DNA from: Alitta virens
Taxonomy: Eukaryota > Annelida > Polychaeta > Phyllodocida > Nereididae
Assembly (NCBI GenBank): GCA_932294295.1
Contig: OW028581.1
Location: 38,841,995 to 38,905,994, forward strand
DNA length: 64,000 bases
Direction: 5' to 3'
Shown in pieces: positions 47,821-59,607 of the stretch (position 1 is the first letter of the stretch; every line of letters starts with the position of its first letter). The position numbers were made by a program, and so were the translations under genes. The notes below the pieces were generated by a model, which was not told where the DNA came from, did not search any database, and saw only the letters and a list, made by a program, of their open reading frames with translations.

Positions 47821-47880
47821 AGGGCTGCTGCTCTTCTAATATTGGTCCGATTTTCGTCAAATAAAGACTGAATTGTTTAA
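47821..47880 (-). repeat. Dispersed fragment related to the E1 internal repeat
   Basis: In reverse complement this matches the TTATTTGACGAAAATCGGAC...TAATATTA..GAGCAGC block of E1, with a few differences. No TIR is visible nearby, so it is a fragment or a related element. Confidence 0.5.
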
Positions 47881-50800
47881 GAAAATGTGTAGAATTTATA
47901 TTTATATATACAATAAATAAATAAATTTGTAAAATTATAAGTAAAGAATGGAGTATACAATTAAGGCACAAACACTGGTCTCAATGAGGCAGTAGCCATC
48001 ATACTGTATTAAAGTGTTTACATTGTAGGTCTAGTGCTGCTGGCACTCAACACACAACACCAGGTATCTGTTCTTTTTTTGAAAAAGAATATTCTTGTTA
48101 AAGCGTCTGTAAACGATAATAATCTTGAAATGATATTTCAGCTACGTCGCGTGTATTTTACAGAAATCCTCAGAACGATCATGGATGTTTAATGTTGAAA
48201 ACATAACTCTTCTCTCTCTCTCATGGCTGTTCCCACACTTCCCCAGGACAATGATATCCACACCTATTAGCCCTGCAATTGAGATTTATGTCCTAATTTT
48301 ATTTTTTCCCGTTTTCCTCTTTTCGCTTCCATTCTCTGTTAAGCAGTCAATGGGCATTCATTCTCTTGATAAATTAGATAAGAGAACAATTGCCGGACAA
48401 TAGCTGACCTGTCACGTGACCAGAACAATAGAGTTATTGTTATTGTGGCTGGCAATGACTTCCCGGGGAATCCTGATTGTTATATATTCCATTGTCTCCT
48501 TTTCTCATCTTTCTCCAAATTATTTTATGAATAGTAATGACTGTCTGGAGCCCAGTCTAAAAAACTTATTACGTATCATAATAAATGTATATTGTCGGTA
48601 AAAGAGGCTTCTTAGACTAGAATATAATAGAAGATATGGAATAGAATAGAATAGAATAGTATAGATCTGATATGGAATAGAATAGAATGTTTTGGGATTG
48701 AGTTTCTGCATGGAATAAGCAACTTACAGACTAGAATATGTGACAAGCATGCGATACATTAAAAAGAACACAATGGAATAGTGCATGCCAGATTAAAGTG
48801 CTACAAGATACAATAGATACACTTATATAAGTGCACTAAGTTGATTGAAATGAACCTTAAATATTCCTTTAGCATCTTAAGTATAGTAAGACTTTCACAG
48901 TGTGGCCTGTAGCTCATTAGATGAACAGAGTGGAAGGCTAATGACGTTGTGCACAAACACTTGCTAATCCTGATGAATGAAACAAAACAAAGAAGCCGCC
49001 AGCCGGCAATTACACGTATCCCATCAGCCCCTGCTGCTAGCCAGTTAATTGCACACGGTCATTAGGTTACACATGGACATGTTTTGGCTCTTAGGGGACA
49101 AGTATAGAAGATAGAGGCCCTTCTAATATTAGTATATAACATGGTTACTAAGGACGCCCTAACTTCCAATAATGAGGAATTTTGAATATGCCTCAAAACT
49201 GTTCAGGTGCTCTATACATCTACTCATTTATACTGTCTATTTGTTTGAGTTGCTCTATATAATATAAGCAAATTATCTTAATTCACATAAGAATTTTCAG
49301 AAGAACTTGCCAGTGCACTGACTACAAGACAAGGCCAATGTGTGAACAACAAAAACACAAAAATGAGACAAACATTCAAGACAGGCATACGGATGAAGTA
49401 CACACAACTGCATTTTTATGCAGGCTTGCAGTAACTGCACAGAGCACCTCTGCATAATGCCACAGGCTATTTCATTACCAAATCGGCTATAACTGTCTCA
49501 AAGTGAATTAAAAGCCCTTGGTATTTCGAATTGAAGATCTGGCTTGGAGATCATACCATATTGTGATCAATTATTTAGACCATGATGTGATAATTTATCT
49601 TTAATCGTGCAGAAAATTCAATTAAATATTGATGCGAAATGGCTTGGAGCTTTTGGCCGAGACTTAAGAAACGTGTGATTAAAATTTCTCAAGTCAGTGA
49701 TGATTCAAAGACACCATTCAAATGTGCAAAGACCAGTCTAATTATGAGTGTACTGATTTTCACCTCTTACCCATAATGCATTTGGGTGGTGTCTCTTGGC
49801 AGCAGACTTTAATTACTACATATACGCCATTTGTAACCAATCAGGTGGAAAGATCTGGACGAGAACCAATTCCATCCTCAAATGTCAAGAAAGTGAAAGA
49901 GATTGTTTTGTGGTATCCTGGAAGTAGTGCATCTATGTCAGATATTACCAAAAGCTTTTTCTTTTTCTTTTTGCTAGCTTTATGATGCTGCCACATGTAT
50001 CGACAAGGTATTTTTTAGGTATTTTCAATAAAGCAGGAGAATTTATCTGATAAACGAGAGAAATAAGAATGATTTTTTTTTACTAATTTTGATGTAATAA
50101 CTGCGATTTCTGTTGGGAACCCCCAGTACTGAAATTCCCCTGCTACAGTAGCCCTTCCTTCCAGCATTTGAGACACGTCTCTATTGACAATACAATTACA
50201 ACCATGCTGCCATGTCTCTTTGGGACATTTTTGTATATCCTTAAGTGGCGTTTCTAAGATGCCAGTCTTGTGGGAGGACGTTTTGACTAGGTCGCCATTA
50301 GTGGGAGCTTATGGGGCTGATCAGCCTAGCAATTAACTATTGATTTTCATGCTTTGCTAAATTATGGGATGCCCCGAAACCTCTGAGCTCCTTTTCTGCT
50401 CAGCCTTAGCACAACAGAAGCTGGCAGTTCCTAACCACTGCTCAAAGTTGAGACCCTGATTAGCCAAGCGAAATTTACGACAGCTGTCATAGTACCACCA
50501 CCAATTTTCTCCATTTATTATCAACTCATTAATTAGGTTTCAAAGCTGGAGTGTTAACGCCCTTTAAGTTGCTGGATGGAGACAAGAGCCTTTTACAAGC
50601 TCGTTTCTTTGATTTTAATCACTTTTAAAACTTGTCATTTTGTGAAAATGTTTACCAGGCAAGATATAGAGGGTTAGAAAAATATGAGGGGTGACAAAAT
50701 ACGAAACCCGAAGAGAAAATATCTATGCTTACTGTGGTATATGATATATATCGCAGTGAATTGAATGTTTCGAATAAGATACGCCTTTTCATTTTGTCGA

Positions 50801-52066
50801 TACACCTTTTCATTTTGTCTTCTCTTTCATATAGATGTATTCATTTATGTTTCCTGGGAGATACATATCTTGTATACATTTGTGAGTGGGATGTATCCGT
50901 TTCTTTTCTCACTGCTGGTCCCCTGATGAATGGAAATATGGGAAGCAATACTTCAATATATTCTGTTGAGATTACTGCTGAGATATTCTGCCAAATACTG
51001 CAAGATGTGCTGAAAGGTGAGGGAGGCTGTCTGGGATTTTTCAGTTGCTGGAATCTGTTTTCTGAGAGAAAAGTGGAAATAATGAATGGAGGCACATCCA
51101 GAATCCAGAGCCGCCCTATGTCTGTAACACTATTTGTAGGTGTGATGTATGTCTGCCGATCCATTACTTTGATACATTGTAGATATAGGCAATTGGGTTA
51201 GTCAAGGAGGGTCATCCACCTTTGGCTGGGCTGACCATGCAACTGATTGCTCTGGGCAGACTAAGCTACATAGACACACGTATGCATTCAGACAATGAAT
51301 ATATTGGCAACAGAGTTATGTCAGGCAGTACAAAGTAGGTACAATACGAACGATTTGTTACATAAAATGTTTAGTACTCAGTTTAGACGCTGGGTTAAGT
51401 TAGCTTATGCGGCCAGAGATTAAAATATCTTATTCTTATTGTATTCATGAGGTATACTGATTCATCCTTCACCCTTGTGATAATTAGCAATCCTAGTGGT
51501 TTCTTATGGTAAAAACAGTATCTGTGGGATGCTGTATTAACCAATGCTCTACACTGGTAACCCCAGAACCATATTATCCCGGAGTGCCCCACCCTGCCCT
51601 GGCTAACCCCTGCTACTATATATGGGGACTCTTGACCCCTGCCAAGTGCTGGATTTTGCTGACATAGTTATCTGGCTATGAGGCTGGAGAAACAGCACAG
51701 TATCTCTGCTCTATCTAATACAGATTGAGCGAAGAGCGTCCAAAATGTCCGCGACTCCTAACTCGGTCCCCATCGGCCTATCCACATAATTGCTGCTCAC
51801 CTCAGAGACAACTAAATCTTTGACAAATCAATTTTGCCCCCACAAAACTTTGCAACTGGCATACATCATCACCTCCTTTGCTTATGGTACAGTCAGTAGT
51901 TGCTGAGACAGGACTTTCTTGCATCATCTTGGAAGATGCACTGCACAGCTCCACCTGGGATGTGGATGGGAGAACTTGTACCACTGTTAAGTTTATTGTG
52001 GCAACATGGAATTAGATTAATTTAAATAGGCTTATAACAACCATGACACATAAGGACAACAGGCTA

Positions 52067-52251
52067 GGTAGGGGGGCCTAGCTCAGTGGTAGCTCGCTAG
52101 GCTTCCAACCATTGGATCCCGGGTTCAATCCTCAGTCAAGCCTAAGTTGGGTGGCTGTTTCATCCATCATCTCATTGCCATGGTCCCTGCCTGTCCTAAT
52201 TAGCCCATCAGGTGCAGAATTACAGGACATAAAGCCATAATCCACCACCAC
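52067..52251 (+). mobile_element. tRNA-derived SINE (type 1) with perfect 15-bp target duplication
   Basis: Full-length, with several changes in the B-box region. AAGGACAACAGGCTA flanks it at 52052-52066 and 52252-52266. Confidence 0.9.
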
Positions 52252-52794
52252 AAGGACAACAGGCTAATGGTCAATTGCACACACAGCTTACAATGAGGAT
52301 ATACTCCATGGTAACTTCCGGCCTACAGATATGACAAAAATACATGAATATGCAGATCAAAGTGATTAAACATGATCCAAGTGCACTCCATGAACATTAC
52401 TATATGATATAATGCATAACATGTCATCATTCTAGATCAGAGACATGCTTATTCTGCATATCTGGAACATAGCAGAAGTTTGAGGAATTTGCATAATCTG
52501 ATTGTTGTCATAAATCCACGCACAATGTAATGTGCGCTTTGATTACAGGAAAGTCTTTGAAATAAAAACGAGCTGCTTAAATCTATACTCTTACGTTGAT
52601 TCTACAGTCGGGTATTGTGTGGATTTTTGGAGCTTTCCTGCCTACAAGTGTCACAATTATCACATTTGGATGAAATCAACTGGAAAGGATTCATGAGTGG
52701 CTGTTGGCCGTTATGAATTTGGCCGTTTTGACCAACCCCCGAAATGACTTATCAAATCTTGATTTGGTGTCCCGTTTTCCCATTCCATGCTGAG

Positions 52795-52935
52795 CCAAGG
52801 AAAACACCCCACTCAAGTGGTAAATGTGTCCTATGTTACAGGCACCAACCCTTGTCATTTCATCATTACGTCTACTTTAGCAGCTGATCTTATAATCCTA
52901 CTACGATTCAGGTCAGTAGCAATATGATAACATGA
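52795..52935 (-). mobile_element. Type-2 SINE fragment, diverged, minus strand
   Basis: Blocks resembling CATCATTACGTCT, AGCAGCTGATCTTATA and TTCAGGTCAGTAGCAA occur in family order with many substitutions. Confidence 0.45.
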
Positions 52936-52964
52936 AAGTATAAATAGGACATCGCATTTCTAAT

Positions 52965-53171
52965 TACGTGCTAATTTTGAGTGAACTGAGATCTAATTAG
53001 GAGTGAACTGAGTGCTAATTTAGAGTGAACTTAGCGCTAATTTTGAGTGAACTGAGAGCTAATTCGAGTGAACTGAGCCCTAATTTCAAGTGAACTGAGT
53101 GCTAATTTTGGGCTAACTGAGTATTAACTGAGGCCTGACTGAGCACTAACTTAGCACTAACTTAGCCCTAA
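52965..53171 (+). repeat. Degenerate ~22-bp minisatellite abutting E2
   Basis: About eight to nine variants of GCTAATTTTGAGTGAACTGA decay into AACTGAGCACTAACTTAG and stop at the E2 insertion point. The array does not resume after E2. Confidence 0.75.
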
Positions 53172-54506
53172 AGCCCCCTTCACACTTAGCCAGATCACAC
53201 GCCGGAGTGTCCCGGAGTAAAATTTCTTACACTTCAGGGTGGTCCAGGAACAAGAGCTGAAAATGTCAACAAAAGAAATGTTTGGCGGTGTGTACACGAT
53301 GGCAATACAGTGTCAACAAGGAGCAACACGGTCCTTACACGGATGAATATGGTAACTACACGGATATGTACGGTTGAAACACGGCGGTGCCCGGTGCAAC
53401 ACGGAGAGGTCCCTGGTTGTTGCCGGAGGTAACATGACTGTCCCGGAAGAGTGTGGAGTAAACCAGATTTTACACGGATATAACCGGTCTTTACACGATC
53501 TTAATACGGAGTTACCTGGAAATTGCTATTTAAACAGCTTGCACCACAATATCCATCATTCCGCTTTGGACTTCCATACTGCAAAGATGTATGAATATTA
53601 CTGCTACAGAAGAATTGGATATGTCTTTATTATCACATCAAGAGAGGGTCGAATTGGATCTAAAGTTCCTGGACATGCAAGTGCAGCTACTTACTGCTGC
53701 AAAGGATATACTACTGCGTCAAGAAGAACAAAAACTAGAAGAAGATGCAGAGAGGACCAGAAGAAGTGATGAAGATGAAGTAGAAAATGCTGGTGCTGCA
53801 GCACAAAGAAGAAGAAGGTGCGACCTTGGCTTCTAAGAAGACCTCCTTATGGGCAGTATGAAAAACTGATGGCTGAATTGACTGCAGAAGGGTGGCTTCA
53901 AGAACTTCATGAGGATGCCTCTCCCAACACGGCGGTGCTATTTATACTCAGGCATCCGTACTCACTCCATGTCAGTCTATCTGACACCGTGTTGACACCT
54001 TGTTCACTCCAGCTTCTCCTTATTGACACTGTGTGACACCGTGTACATAACGGGTTCACCGGGTGTTTCAAATGGCATGTAACCCGCTCTCCTTGTTCAC
54101 TCTGTGTTCATTCCGTGTTGCCCCGTGTTGATTCGTGTGGAACCGTGTTGGTCCTTGTACTCTCCAGCGTACATGGCGGTGAAATTTTCAGGCCCGGTTG
54201 ACGCCGGACTTAGACGGACTTAGCCGGAGATAACACAAAGTATGCCGGAGTCAATACGGAGATTCCCGGAGATCGGCGGAGTATACTGGGAGTCTACACA
54301 GATCAACACAGATTAAATTACTCCCGGACCTCCGGCATGAAAAATTGAACATGTTTAATTTTTTGCCTCGGAGGCCCACAGTTGACCCGGATCGCCCCGG
54401 ACAATGCCGGAAATAAACACGAGGTCTACACGGTATTACACGGAGTATGCCGGAGTGATACTTCGGGATGCTCTGGCATCTGATCCGGCTACGTGTGAAG
54501 GGGGCT
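53172..54506 (+). mobile_element. Harbinger-like element 'E2' with a transposase remnant, 1335 bp
   Basis: The TIRs begin AGCCCCCTTCACAC(T/G)TAGCC and match over ~30 bp with a few mismatches. TAA flanks both ends (53169-53171 and 54507-54509). The subterminal regions are packed with CCGGAG, ACACGGAGT and related words on both strands. The middle (53590-53940) carries a broken coding remnant. TIR style, TSD and the remnant together support PIF/Harbinger. Confidence 0.8.
53591..53940 (+). pseudogene. Remnant of a Harbinger-type transposase N-terminal region
   Basis: The first frame (53591-53836) is an acidic/basic helical segment ending in an Arg-rich patch. From ~53818, in another frame, comes RPWLLRRPPYGQYEKLMAEL. 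The arginine-rich patch followed by RPW..RR..YGQYEKLM..L is the hallmark N-terminal motif of PIF/Harbinger (HARBI1-like) transposases in invertebrates. The two parts are out of frame with each other and the DDE catalytic domain is absent, so this is non-functional. Confidence 0.6.
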
Positions 54507-56689
54507 TAAGTTATAGTGATTCAGTTTGTCTGCCATACACATGGTATACATGTACAATTGTTTAATGCCTCTAACTTCCTTAATCCTTGTCCGTTTTTAA
54601 CTAACCTTCTCAAAGTTTTCACCCCAATTTTCAGTTAAAGGTTAGTTCCCACGGGCTTCAGTGATCCAAAAGTCTTGGTACAAAATTCACTTATGGATGG
54701 CCAAGTTGTTTTATTAGATATTACAACGATTCTTGAAACAGACAGTTTGCAGCTATGGCTTGGTTAAACAGCAATGAATAAAAAAACTAAATAAAGAAAA
54801 GACGTAACCTCAAAAAGTGCATGAATATTAAATAAGTTAGTAGTTCAATTGAAATTAATGCACAGTACACTTAAAATTTGGAAGAGGATAACGGCGACGC
54901 TAAGAAGGAGAAGGATTCCAGTAGAGAAGATCTATGGCAATATTTTGAGTTTTACAGCATTACAATCGGACAAGAATTAAGGAAGTTGGAGGAATTTAAA
55001 GTAATTGTAAATGAGCACGAAATGAGCGCGAAGTTAGCGCGAAATTCAGACGAAATTCGAGTGAAATTCGGCCGCATAACACGCAACACCATGTCCCGTT
55101 TACAGCTTCATAGAAATTAATAATAATAGAACAAAGAATTATATGAATCTTTGTTTCATAACGCGATCATAAATAGGGGATGATGCGGATGATATATAAA
55201 GCCCAAGTTAGGATGAAAGAAAGTAATGACCAGCGCACCGTGCACGTTTAATGGCTCCCTTGGGTGGGAAGGTGCATTATCACAGTGCAAGGCAAATACA
55301 TGAGTCTAATGCTGGCTGCATGCTAGCTGAATGCTGGCTGGCCAGGGCATTTTCCAAGGTCCCTTAGCTATTACAGCTGTCTCTAGCAACCCTATGATAC
55401 ATCTCTCAGTGTTTGTCATGGTAACTGACAATAATGGCTTTATAGCATTCCCTCTGATTGTCCAATGAAAGGCTTATCATAGCGAGGGCTTTCACAGTCT
55501 CTGACCCTTCAACATTTGGGGCATTAATGGCGTCTGGAGGAAATGCTTGTGACTCCCCACCATTCTGCCCCAGGAGGATTATGGCCAATCATCGATATAA
55601 ATAAAGCACAACTCGACATAACAAAATACTCTGGACCATGAGAATGGGTTCGTTATGAGAGGATGAGAGTTAGTGTCATTATATGTGGGGAACCTGTATT
55701 ACGGATTTGTTCTATCTAGCCTAATGGTCAGGGTGCTTGGCTTGTAACCAAAACGTTTGAGGTTTGAGCCGGCTTCTGCAGGTATATTGTGTGGAATGGA
55801 CTGTATACTCCCCAGGGAGTTGTTGAGTAAGGCTCATGCTTGACCAGGCTTGCCAAGGGTGTAATAGTCGAAGACTTTTGTTAGCCAACTAAGTAAATCA
55901 TCGAGGCAGCATTTAAAAGAAAGATGACCAGGAGAACTAGGGATACAATACACTTGAGACAAAGATATTAGCTACTGACCTCCATACAAAACCCTTGCTC
56001 CACTTGGTAAATACCTTGCCTGGATTCCTGCATGCCTATAGCATCCTTTGTTTCTCCTGTAGAACTCCTACTACATGTTTCCCCCCCCCCCCCGTCTTTC
56101 CTCTCCTCACCAACTATCTTGTACCTTTACCTTCGAATTTCGTGACATGGCTCAGTTCCCTGCTGATAAAATGTGACTATTGATTCTTGATGGAGTCAAA
56201 TCGAGACACCGGCACACTGAACACGGCTTGAATCCAGAGGCCTCCCCTGTAATGCTGCACCCGCCATGAAAGACTTGGCAAAACAACCCCACTCGCCTTC
56301 GTTTTAAAACGGAAAATTCAATGCAGTGGGTTGAAGTCCAAAGTACTGACAAAAATTGCTCCACATCAAAGGTTGAAGCAGTGAGCCGGTTACGTGGCAA
56401 GGTGCCTTAATCCATGAAATTACCTGTTGCTAAAAGACTGTATGTTGCATGAAAGAAAAAGGAATATAGACTTTTGCAACGATAGATCATTTAAGCTGAT
56501 AAAACGGGCGGTACTTTATAAGGACCTCAAAACAACTTTCATCCAGTTCAACTAGTGCCAGAAAAAAAGGCTTTTTGTAAGGCGGCTGTATAGTGAGCCA
56601 AACTTGTAAACACAATACTATTTGCACTGTAGTTTTATTGATCTGTTTCAGCGAAAGTGCTGCATCTTTGCAGTTACTTGGTTAACCCG

Positions 56690-56755
56690 CTGGGTGGTTC
56701 AGTGTGGATTGCAATCATGCTAGCTTCTGCGAGAATCTGGGTTCGACACCCAGTG
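56690..56755 (+). repeat. tRNA-like sequence (tRNA relic or head of another SINE)
   Basis: TGGTTCAGTGTGG resembles a Pol III A box and GGTTCGACACC fits the B-box consensus ~40 bp later. Acceptor and anticodon stems do not pair well, so a working tRNA gene is unlikely. Confidence 0.45.
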
Positions 56756-56875
56756 TGTGTGTGTGTAATTAGGGCTTTATGTCCTGTATTTCTGCACCAG
56801 TTGAGCTAATTAAGACAGGCAGAGACCATAGTAATGAGACGAAGTATGAAACAGCCATCCAACTTAGGCTCGACC
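56754..56875 (-). mobile_element. 5'-truncated type-1 SINE inserted into a tRNA-like sequence
   Basis: Minus-strand body without the tRNA head. GGGTTCGACACCCAG repeats exactly at 56739-56753 and 56876-56890. The target itself is a B-box-bearing tRNA-like sequence, so the insertion duplicated a B box. Confidence 0.8.
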
Positions 56876-58015
56876 GGGTTCGACACCCAGCCTGGGTTCT
56901 TTATCTGGGCTGGACATGGTTCTCTTCAGCAAGATCAACTTCACTGAGACCACAATGAGATATCAGTCTCACACACCTCTCTGTTTTAGCTTCCAGTAAT
57001 TATATCTGAACTGCCTGTAACTACATTCACTTGACAATTTGTTTTTCCCACCTTTTGCTTTCCCGCTACTGCGTAAAGCACAAGAAATTTAGTTTTTCTA
57101 AATCTATCATGGGAATATTGTATCATATATCAGACTCAACCGTTATTTGGATGATCTTCATTCACTTCAGAATATAAGAATTCTCTCTTATCATAATACC
57201 GTGCCTAAAAAGTTTCTACCATTCTAAATGCAATGCCGCAACGAATCCTCAACTCCTAATACACTATTAGAAACAAAAAGTACTGCCAATAAGTAGATAG
57301 AAAGTTGTATGAAGCCATTACTTAATGACAGCAACCTGTGCCTTCTCCATTCATCTTTTGTGATGGGATTGAGGTCTTTCTGGCATCAAACATTTCCCTG
57401 ATGATCCATTGCTTGGGCCTGAGCAGGAAAAAACAAGTTTTCTATGCAAGCAGCGGTTATGCCTGAGAGGAGCCAAAGTATCTCATGAATAAGAAATAAC
57501 ACGTCAATGCTGCAAAAACTGCAAATGCTGCATTGCTTTATGGCATTGCTTTATGGCAGCAGTGTCAGACACACTCACAATTATTGCATTGTATGGCATT
57601 CATGCTTATTGCGCTTTATTGCTTAAAAACGGCACTGCCTTTGGCTATCAGAATAACAGCATTTTTGCCCGTAACTGCTATTGTGTGTAGACCAGCTGGT
57701 TTAACATGGAGAACAGCGCCTTATAGTGGGATGCATGAGCTGGTATTTGCCTTTCTCGTTGTTGCATTAAAATCTCCCATTACTGTTCAGAAAAGGTTGG
57801 TTGAGAAAATGGTTGGCTTGACCAGCTCTTAAGTCTTGTGACCCGGGTGGTTTCTTGTGGTTAAACGATGTAATGTTCAAGGTTAAGTAATGGTTACATA
57901 TTATTTATAATCTAAAATCACTTCATTATTCCGTTTGATTAAATTTCCTGTGTGCTTGAATTATGTTTTTAACTAATTGAATAACATTGTGTAATCGCAC
58001 CTTGTATTTTGTCAT

Positions 58016-58197
58016 CTTATCTCATCTCATTTCCTAACATCTCATCTCCTAACATCTAATCTCATCTTCTAATCTCATCTCCTAATATCTCATCTCCTAA
58101 CATCTCATCTCATCTCATCTCATCTCTTATAATCTCATCTCGTAACATCTCACCTCATCTCCTAACATCTCATCTCATCTCATCTCATCTCATCCTC
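58016..58197 (+). repeat. (CATCT)n-type microsatellite with CTAACATCT variants
   Basis: Irregular alternation of CTCATCT and CCTAACATCT over ~180 bp. Confidence 0.9.
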
Positions 58198-59311
58198 CAA
58201 CCCTCATTGACCGGGTGTAAGTGCTAGGGTACTACATTTAAATTGGAGTGTGACTCTGGTATTGGAGGTAAATTGAACAATTGCCTCTCGTTGGGGGTTA
58301 AATGAGTCCAGGTGCCTGTGAGCCATGAACCTATTTCCCATTGATTGGCAATTTACAGTTAAACTTCAAAACAGACCTAAGCAACACCTAACTGGTTCAG
58401 TTGCATGAGAAACTGCCATAGAACCACATAAACAAATGTTACATGTATGTGAGACCAGGTAATTAGCATGGAGGTGTCACTTAATGCCTTTCGTTCATGA
58501 CACTCAGTCTGTGGTGTCATGTAGTCTGCATGTAATGTCTGGTAACATGTTAATCGTGTATATTCGTGTGCATGTGTTTGGATGAGCATGCCACAGGTTT
58601 GGTTGTGCGATACTATTGGAAAACCACATGATCCGTTTGACAGATCAGACGAGTTGGATGCAGAGAAACAAAGTACTCGATTCCAGGCTATATTTCGGAA
58701 CAAGACTGAATGCTGCGTCAACAGCGTCATGAACGTCTTCGAATCGCGATTATACGAGACCATAACTCAGTCAATTATGGTCCGATTTTCACTATTTAAA
58801 GTTTATTATGTAGCTAAATCCATCTCCTTTTAGAATATTAGGTTTGTATCAATCTGTCTGATCAGCTGTATTCGCGCCGGCATTTTTTTACGGCCGTACG
58901 TGTTTCGTCCTTATTTGGAAAAAGCAACGTCTTGAACTTCCTTATTTGGGCAATGTATGAACGTAATTCTGTGTGGTATGAAAAGCATACCACCTAGCCC
59001 GTATCCCCCACTATTCCACGTGATATGGCTGCAATTGGGGAATAAAATACTACACCACTAATTGTGTAATATTATGTAAGCTTACATGCTCTGTGGTATC
59101 ATCCTTGGAACAGGAGTATTTATTGTCACTTTTTTGTGATGGAAACTTATTTAAGTACAGTGTCACGTCCTTGACCAGATAACCTACAAGGTACTCTTGA
59201 TTTGAAAGTAATATTAGTAAATTAAAATTGTCAAATGTAGAAAATCATGACTTATAATTACAATTATATACGGCATGAAATTAAGTTTAGTCCAGTTCAC
59301 ACTGCAATTGT

Positions 59312-59607
59312 GTTGCAACGTTACCAGTAATTGTTTGTTGCAACGTCACCAGTAATTGTTTGTGTTGCAACGTCACCAGTAATTGTTTGTGTTGCAACAT
59401 CACCAGTAATTGTTTGTGTTGCAACGTCACCAGTAATTGTTTGTGTTGCAACGTCACCAGTAATTGTTTGTGTTGCAACATCACCAGTAATTGTTTGTGT
59501 TGCAACATCACCAGTAATTGTTTGTGTTGCAACGTCACCAGTAATTATTTGTGTTGCAACGTCACCAGTAATTGTTTGTGTTGCAACATCACCAGTAATT
59601 GTTTGCT
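59312..59607 (+). repeat. 27-bp minisatellite, ~11 units
   Basis: The unit is GTTGCAACGTCACCAGTAAT plus TGTTTGT, differing mainly at ACG/ACA. Because the unit is a multiple of three, long frames stay open on both strands. These are not genes. Confidence 0.95.

Larger units (their letters stand above)
45229..52051. other. Upstream intergenic region of the lectin gene
   Basis: Apart from the SINE, the MITE, the E1-like fragment and the island listed separately, I see no exon. A G14 tract lies at 47218-47231. A SOX-like cluster (ACAATAG, ATTGTTATTGT) lies at ~48405-48450. Confidence 0.5.
54510..59311. other. Intergenic, no supported gene
   Basis: Frames are short with no domain character. It holds a C13 tract (56081-56093), the tRNA-like/SINE pair and the CATCT microsatellite. 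Confidence 0.5.

Noticed and set aside
50725..51201. 158-residue plus-strand frame
   Set aside because: Longest orphan frame upstream, but no recognisable motif, no Kozak or promoter support and composition like the flanks.
53374..53769. 131-residue plus-strand frame
   Set aside because: Lies over the E2 motif arrays and overlaps the transposase remnant in another frame; not a gene.
55715..55790. Weak tRNA-like sequence (CTAATGGTCAGGGTG ... AGGTTTGAGCC)
   Set aside because: Only loose A- and B-box resemblance and no pairing stems.
57533..57832. 99-residue plus-strand frame with hydrophobic stretches
   Set aside because: No domain, no splice context, Cys/Leu pattern typical of random AT-rich frames.
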